Shown here one piece after another: positions 58,037-64,000 of a DNA stretch of 64,000 bases (positions within the stretch are counted from its first letter, which is position 1; the number at the start of each line of letters is the position of its first letter). The translations under genes and the position numbers were made by a program. Origin of the DNA: Hyposmocoma kahamanoa (lineage: Eukaryota; Arthropoda; Insecta; Lepidoptera; Cosmopterigidae); NCBI RefSeq assembly GCF_003589595.1, contig NW_020655740.1, forward strand, positions 1,052,730 through 1,116,729, read 5' to 3'. Under the pieces are notes generated by a model that saw nothing but the letters and a program-made list of their open reading frames with translations, was not told where the DNA came from and ran no database searches.

Positions 58037-60016
58037 AGTGATGTAGACAACCAACTTCTAAAATGAAGCCACAATGTAAAAACAAGTGACTATGAGATGA
58101 AACAAACTGTATTCTACAGTCAAAGAGTTCCATTTTCAAATGTTGTAATTACTTTTTAAATATTGTTTATGTAAGTGGCCAGTTCCGGAAACTTATAGTC
58201 CGCCCTATGTAGAAAGACGAGCTTCATATAATCGAAGTCCTGTTTGGATAGTCACGCTGTGGTTGATTTTGTAGATAACGCAAACACTGCCTTCACACTC
58301 CTATTAATCGTATCTTACTGTGCAGTCGACTACCGTACATTATCGTGCTATTGTTTCTTAAGACTCAGTAATTAGGTGCCAGTTTGGGTGTCATGGCATA
58401 ATTAATTTTCACCAAGAAGTAGGTTAAACTATTTTATTTAGCTGTGTGAAAGTTTAAAGGTGTGTACCTACTCGGAGTGTGGGCGTGAGTAGGTCGGCGC
58501 CGGAGCATTTCGACGTCATGTAGTCGAACCTGCTGCGACGGTACAGGTGTTTTCGATGTGTGGGTTTCTGAATATAATATATAATTTATTTCAAGACTTA
58601 AGACACTCCTGAACGATTATAATATTTTTCTGGATCTGCGTGGTCAATAAAATAAGCAGCAATATTTTTACACGTTACAGTGGATTTATGTTAAATGTTT
58701 ACTTCGCCAGTCACGAATAAGCGAGTCTATTCCGACTGTAGCACATGTGGACGAACTCAATCGATTTCAAATGAGCCGACTACTCCGATGCTAGTGGTAG
58801 TAGTATCATTAATCAGTCGGAGCCGAAGCTTGCGGTGACGATGGAAAACGCTCAGCACTTAGCCATCGCAGTGCGCACGCGAGAGCTTCAACAATGGAAA
58901 AGTAAAAATACTAGTAGAGATATCGGTCAAGCGCACCCAGTACCCGACCTGACGTGTCGGTGGCCTGTCACCGACGATAGGCCATCGATCAAACCGCTCG
59001 CCTGTCGACGACGACACGTGTATGTTGAAGCACTACACGCACGTTATTAGGCCAATGGCATGTGGCACTTTCTTAACACCAGGCCTATTGTAGAAGCTGT
59101 ACCATGTTATCTATCGAAAGCCACTTATGGAGGAGGCTAAACTGAAAAACAAAATGGACTCCAGTCAGTCTTGGATAACGAGAGAATCAATGACAATATG
59201 AATAAATTCGTTACTTAAAATTGTCGCTGCATTAATTGTGCTTGATAGGATCAGATTTCAATCGGTAACATAGTCACCTTAAACAACATCTCTGTTATTT
59301 CAACATTTGTTTTTAATTCTTTATAAAGCATTCTTTGCGTAGTACCTGCCACTTAAGTAACGCACCGATTAATGAAAAAAAAAGAAGATAGTATGAACTA
59401 TTTGAAAGCGAGTGCTCGACGGAGCCTAATCGTATGCAGCGAAGAACAAAAAGAAGTGCCTCTATGAACAACGCGATTGAGGCGCCACACGACTCCATCG
59501 CTGACATGCGAAAATTGCAAGAGTGCCAGCATGCTGTTACTCGCGGTGCGACTGTGCTCTTACCTCAAAGGCAATCGTACTGCAAGCATACCTTAACCTC
59601 AACCCCCATTGGGCTACTGGAGGAGTTTGGCCTTACTATATAAATTGTATGGACTGCCTGATACAAGTACAAAAGGGTGCTAAGTTCCGTACCTACCGGC
59701 AGACGTGCCGTCTGCTGTACCCGGCAGAAGTGAGCAAATTCAGGTCAACTGGTAGTGCTCCCATTTGCTTGGACTCACAGCTCTAGTGTCAATCGCACTT
59801 TGTCAAACGGCTTGCGCTGTGAAGTGTGCAGCAACTGGAGCAAGTTTTATTCGCAAGCATTTAGTAAACAGGTAAAGTGTATCACGCACTTCGAACGCAA
59901 ACTATCAAATAATATTGGATTTTTGACGGTGCAATGCCCTTTTGGACTCGTAACTGTTTAGTTGCTACTGGTGAAAATTTATATCCATCTTAAAATACCA
60001 AATAGGTAATATTATG
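58037..60016. other. Noncoding stretch, no supported gene
   Basis: Frames at 58835-59050 and 59434-59961 have no domain. AGTCGGAGC / AGCCGACTACTCC words near 58770-58830 are loosely inverted. Confidence 0.35.
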
Positions 60017-60149
60017 TCAACCGTGACCATGGGACCTGTAAAGAGCCCGAAACGTCGGTTTGTTTGAAAAAACAAATATACGCGATTTAAATCCGGAAAA
60101 ATAGTTTCATTTCCTATGTGTAACAATCGCGAAAACCTAAGAACTCGAT
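60017..60149 (+). repeat. CCATGGG / CGAAACGTCGG repeat, fullest copy
   Basis: It runs CAACCGTGACCATGGGACC, TGTAAAGAGCCCGAAACGTC, GGTTTGTTTGAAAAAACAAA, TATACGCGATTTAAATCCGG, TTTCATTTCC and AACAATCGCGAAAACCTAAG. Partial relatives lie at 36605-36640, 38241-38284 and 56817-56930. The CCCGAAACGTCGG segment is common in arthropod retroelement termini I have seen, possibly of Penelope-like elements. No RT of that type is in the window. Confidence 0.6.
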
Positions 60150-60450
60150 AGGTAATATTAGTTTCAGTCATAATAAAGTTTTTTTTTTTGACTTGGTTTT
60201 TTTAATACGTAAAAATATATGAAAGGTGTTGTAAATGTTTGTTTTTCTGACGTAACACGACTTACATTTGACATTTTATTTAACTCAAATTACAAAAGTT
60301 GCAATATCGACAAGTCTTCTTTAACTTGACTTTCAACTACAATATTTTCAATTAAAGTACGACATCTAAAAAATTTTTCTTATGATGTTGTTGTACCATT
60401 TTCTGTCATTTTATGGCAGTTATTCTCTGTAATCTCAGTACAGAGTACTA
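60150..60450. other. AT-rich noncoding, no gene seen
   Basis: It contains a T-run at about 60178-60189. Nothing else is supported. Confidence 0.4.
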
Positions 60451-60860
60451 AAAAAACCGACCTCAACAGTACGTGGAAGTACATATAATTATCAAGTTTT
60501 ATTGAAATCGGTTACCGGAAAGTGCGTAAACCCGGATTCATCCCCTAGTTCGCCACTATACGGGATTTGACAGAGGATAATGAAAATCGGTTCTCACAAC
60601 TCAAAGTATATTGAGAAAAAAACGCCTTGAATTGGAGAATATGAAAATCAACCATTAACATAATTGCTCCTTGTAATAAAATTTAGTCGCTATTTACAAA
60701 AATGACTCTTCATCACCCTTAGAGGTGGATGATTTTCTTCAAAATTAAATGGGACCACTATGGAGGTACCCTCTTTCCAACAAAATAGAATCATCAAAAT
60801 CGGTTCACAAATGGCGGAGTTAAAAAAAAGCATCCTCCTCCTTGTTTTAAAGTCGGTTAA
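60451..60860 (-). mobile_element. ACCGACTT-type TIR repeat, copy 4 (longest)
   Basis: On the plus strand it starts AAAAAACCGACCTCAACAG and ends TTTTAAAGTCGGTTAA, the inverted terminal pair seen in copies 1 and 2. Blocks include ATCGGTTACCGGAAAGTGCG, TCATCCCCTAGTTCGCCAC, TGGAGGTACCCTCTTTCC and CATCAAAATCGGTTCACAAA. About 130 extra bases sit near the middle compared with copy 3. Confidence 0.8.
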
Positions 60861-62375
60861 TAAATTGACAGTTAAATAAGTAAAAATTAATAATGCTGGT
60901 TCTTACAGTGTGGTAAGTTAGTATTTGTTTCGCAAGTTTAGTGGGTACATGTACATATATTACTCGGAAGTGCACAGTCTTTTTGTACAATTTGTAATTT
61001 GAACAAGCTCTTGATTATGTGCTATACATGACTAATTTCGTCGATATATTCTGTGTTAGTAATCAATAAATCGTTTTAAAGCAGCTTAGTGTTACACTAC
61101 CAGAGAATAATATTTGACTCTGCATTACAAACTAACAACTTTCCGTAATATGATGAATAAGATTAGAAAGTATATGAAAATACAATATGAAACCCAGTAT
61201 CTACAATTGAGGATCGACTAAATTTTTTTTAGCTGGTTCAGGACTGTATGGAACTTGGGCATTATCCTTTATATTGGGTTATAGTATTAATTTAAGATAT
61301 TTTTTAATGTTTGACAGAAAGAAAGAAAAAGGAGAAAGTCGAAGGAAAGCTTCGACGTTCAATAAGCAACAAAATACAGCGGTTTTAGCCGACCGCATCT
61401 AGAGCAACGCCATAAACAAAGGAATCAAATGGAAAATACACAGCGCGACTATACCGAATGTCAATTTTCGACGAGTTATTTTTATCAAGTCGTCAATAAA
61501 TAAGGTGCCCCAAAAACCTTTCAGGGGTCGCGAACGGAAGACGAGGGAGAAAAATATTTTCCCAAACAAAGGAGCATTTGGAGAGGACTTGAAGAGGGAA
61601 AGTAAAGATATTAGGCGTTTCATTGCACGAAGGCGTTGTCTTATCACAAAAGGTATTGTCAGTCGCTATCGTACGTTGGTGCACAGCGCTATAATTACGG
61701 AGGTGGTCTCTGTGGTTGGACTATAATAGCGCGAGTTACACACTCGTACTACATCTTCTTGGGTCATATGGTGAAAAAGTCCCTGAATAAAATCGAGGCA
61801 TGAAAATACCTCATTTTATTGACAGTACGGTACGCACGACGTTTGCTGTCGTCGCCACGAATGAGACATCCCGTCCTAAGTATCACCTTGGTGCACGGCT
61901 GTAATAACGGAACAATTCCAGTGAAACATCAATAACCGCAGTTGGTAGCACTTCACCTAATAAATTACGCTAGTTTTCCGGCGAGTTTGGAACTCTCCTC
62001 CGCCGCCGCCGCTGCCGTCGCCGCGCCGCCCGCCGGTCACCCACGCTTCACGCCCAGTTCGGCTACGGCCGGCGGTATTAATTCAGTTCTGAGGCTTCCT
62101 TTATCTCGCACAACGCTCGTTGCAATTAACTTTACATTTTGTCGTCTATTACCTATGACAGTTCTTTATCAGGCTCAGCGAAAGATTAGTAATTTATATA
62201 ATTGAATTGGAATTTCATCATTTTAGGGCTGAACAAAATAAGACCTGCATGTTTGTTGTGTAAGAGTGACTAAAAACGCAAAACGTTGAACTTAAATTGA
62301 ACTCTCAAAAAAAAAAAAACAAAATCGATAAAGATCCTGTAGGTGCACCGGGCGCTTTCTAATAAATACGCTTAA
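60861..62375. other. Noncoding stretch with GC-rich island
   Basis: 61985-62085 is GC-rich (CCGCCGCCGCCGCTGCCGTC) and is followed by GGCGGTATTAATTCAG, again a TAAT core beside a CpG patch. The frames at 61399-61726 (both strands) have no domain. Confidence 0.35.
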
Positions 62376-62447
62376 ACGGGGAATCGAACCCGCCGCCGCA
62401 AATCCGTTGAAATACGAGCCACTTACCTGATTGCCTCCTCTGGCGGT
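62376..62447 (-). pseudogene. tRNA-like relic or SINE head
   Basis: The minus strand has GGCAATCAGGTAAGTGG (A-box-like) and, 40-odd bases on, the perfect B box GGTTCGATTCC in a GGGTTCGATTCCCC T-arm. The anticodon arm does not pair well, so a working tRNA is unlikely. Confidence 0.35.
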
Positions 62448-64000
62448 GGTGGAGTCGCTGAGAGATGGGCCTCGAGCATCACTATCTCACTGCTTATACT
62501 GCTTTTTTTCCAATTCGGTAAGAGATCCCGATACTGGTCGTGCAGATTAATAGTTGCGCGGCGAGATGCAATCCTTCGATGGCGACTATTTCGGTTTCAC
62601 TAGACTAATCGATCAACAAAATACGATAAAGCACGATAACGAAACTACTCAACCTTGGAAAAAAGTTACAAAATATGCGCCACGTGCAAAAGATGCTACA
62701 ATACACAAGTAGGGATACCTGTCACAGCCGTAACAGGAGTGCTCAGTGGTGACATCGCAGTCGTCTTTGTAGATCGTCACAGCGTGCGGTAAAATATTAA
62801 AAGCTTGCTTTCTCCACAATATTAGTAATAACAGAGCAAACAATCAACGTACGCAGTACAGACCCTCATTAGGACGGGTTCCGGTTCCGGCTCCGGAAGG
62901 TCCGCCCCTATCTGCCTCGTTTGGAGAATTTGTGCCGATTCTAACATAGCTCCGATTTGTTAATAATTTATGCGCATCATATTCCGAAGGTCGGCACGAC
63001 TGTGACACTCAAGGACCCGTTGGAACGGTGACTGACGGATATGAGCTGTATCCAGACGTAATTGCGTAGACAGGACCGCTGTATATGTAAATAAAGCTAC
63101 TCGCTCGCTGCCTTCATCACTATCCTTATAGTACATGACCATTACAATACAATGTAAAAAATGGGGCGCCACGCGCATTGTTGCTTAAATATGCTCCTTG
63201 CACTCAGCAACAAAATGGCGCGACGTGTCAAGAGCCATGAGTCGTTCACAAAAAGCAGAACTCAGGCCGAAGGGAGCAATAAGAACGAACACAATTGTGA
63301 AATTTTAATCTGAACAGCGGCGGCGACCACGAGCGTGTTATAAACTTTATATCAACAGGTCAGAACACAATAATGGCTTTTGTTTCCGGCGCCGGTGAAC
63401 CACCTCACGCACGAATGGCGTTCCACAATTTTCGGTTTTACTTGTCAAAGGAGAAATTCAAGTTTAGACGAATAGCCGCCGAGCTTCAGCTTTAAAGCTC
63501 GAGAATGTAAGGTGCAGTTTTGTCCTACTACTTCTTCTTACTTTTTATTAAACTAAAACGTGACTGTTTTCATAAGGAGAGCGATTTACTTTAGGCACAA
63601 TGCGAGATGCAACCCACGTTTGTAACAGCAAACATTTTGAGCATTGTTTTCGAAAGCTACGTGAAAAGGCAGAAACATTGAAGTTTTAGCGCTAAACATT
63701 TATTTAAAAAACAGACACAAGATGCAAGCACAAACAAATGGTACATGTGCGTGGCAGTGGCAGTGCGGCGCAACTACGGAGCAATCTCTAAAGTTAACCC
63801 GACGACGCTAGTGTACAATTCGGACGGGGTGGTGTGCCGCAGTCGTTACACAACTCTCCTCAATCGTATTATGCTCTTTTTACTTCATTTTGTACGCAAT
63901 AAAGTCAACATGATGTTTTGACAACTGCACATTTTGAAATAAGTCGTTCAGCAATGTTATCTAGGTTTACCTCATACTAATAGGTGGTCGCAGAATAAAA
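62448..64000. other. Noncoding stretch, no gene seen
   Basis: No frame over about 72 codons and no recognised domain. About 62870-62920 is a small GC-rich patch with GGTTCCGGTTCCGGCTCCGG, a short tandem repeat. Confidence 0.4.

Noticed and set aside
60020..60056. Hammerhead ribozyme at the CCTGTAAAGAGCCCGAAACG core
   Set aside because: CGAAAC fits, but the required CUGAUGA is absent (CUGUAAAGA instead) and the stem III pairing is irregular. Kept only as a speculative idea in the findings.
1..64000. CRISPR arrays, bacterial operons, prophage or plasmid features
   Set aside because: No regularly spaced direct repeats, Shine-Dalgarno-led gene strings or bacterial gene families. The content is eukaryotic.

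Overview
The window looks like nuclear DNA of a moth or butterfly (Lepidoptera). It is AT-rich, has no operons, ribosome-binding sites or dense coding, and is full of arthropod and lepidopteran repeats: mariner, RTE and other non-LTR retrotransposons, a gypsy remnant, tRNA-derived SINEs, and a TIR repeat beginning like TTAACCGACTT. No intact host protein-coding gene could be supported. Almost every open frame is short, has no recognisable domain and looks like chance. The window reads as a gene desert or a very large intron.

Layout. 1-10 kb: GC-rich patches, a decayed two-exon THAP-domain gene (2.5-3.2 kb), a non-LTR reverse-transcriptase scrap (3.3-3.6 kb), two copies of the ACCGACTT repeat, a double-hairpin locus (5.9-6.0 kb), a degraded transposon protein (7.0-7.6 kb), a TIR element (7.7-8.4 kb) and a PIF/Harbinger relic (8.8-9.2 kb). 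10-23 kb: a long-armed MITE, two tRNA-headed SINE copies, a 1.4-kb TIR element, and an RTE retrotransposon end split by a 208-bp MITE with an exact 8-bp target duplication. 23-36.5 kb: mostly unique sequence, then two near-identical SINEs in opposite orientation (one nested in a TIR element), a non-LTR 3' end, a gypsy remnant with possible LTRs, and a second non-LTR fragment. 36.5-46 kb: short repeat cores, a perfect 18-bp hairpin, a 946-bp foldback element whose loop resembles the C-terminus of a Tc1/mariner-type transposase, a GC-rich TIR element and two adjacent perfect palindromes. 46-64 kb: two dead mariner transposases of different lineages, further repeat copies and a tRNA-like relic.

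Nothing here acts as a gene system. What organises the window is layered transposon insertion (nesting and target duplications give relative ages) and scattered GC-rich islands, some next to TAAT-type homeodomain core motifs. Those islands could be regulatory elements of a distant developmental gene, but only cross-species conservation could show it. Functional calls rest on motif recognition by eye; no search was run.
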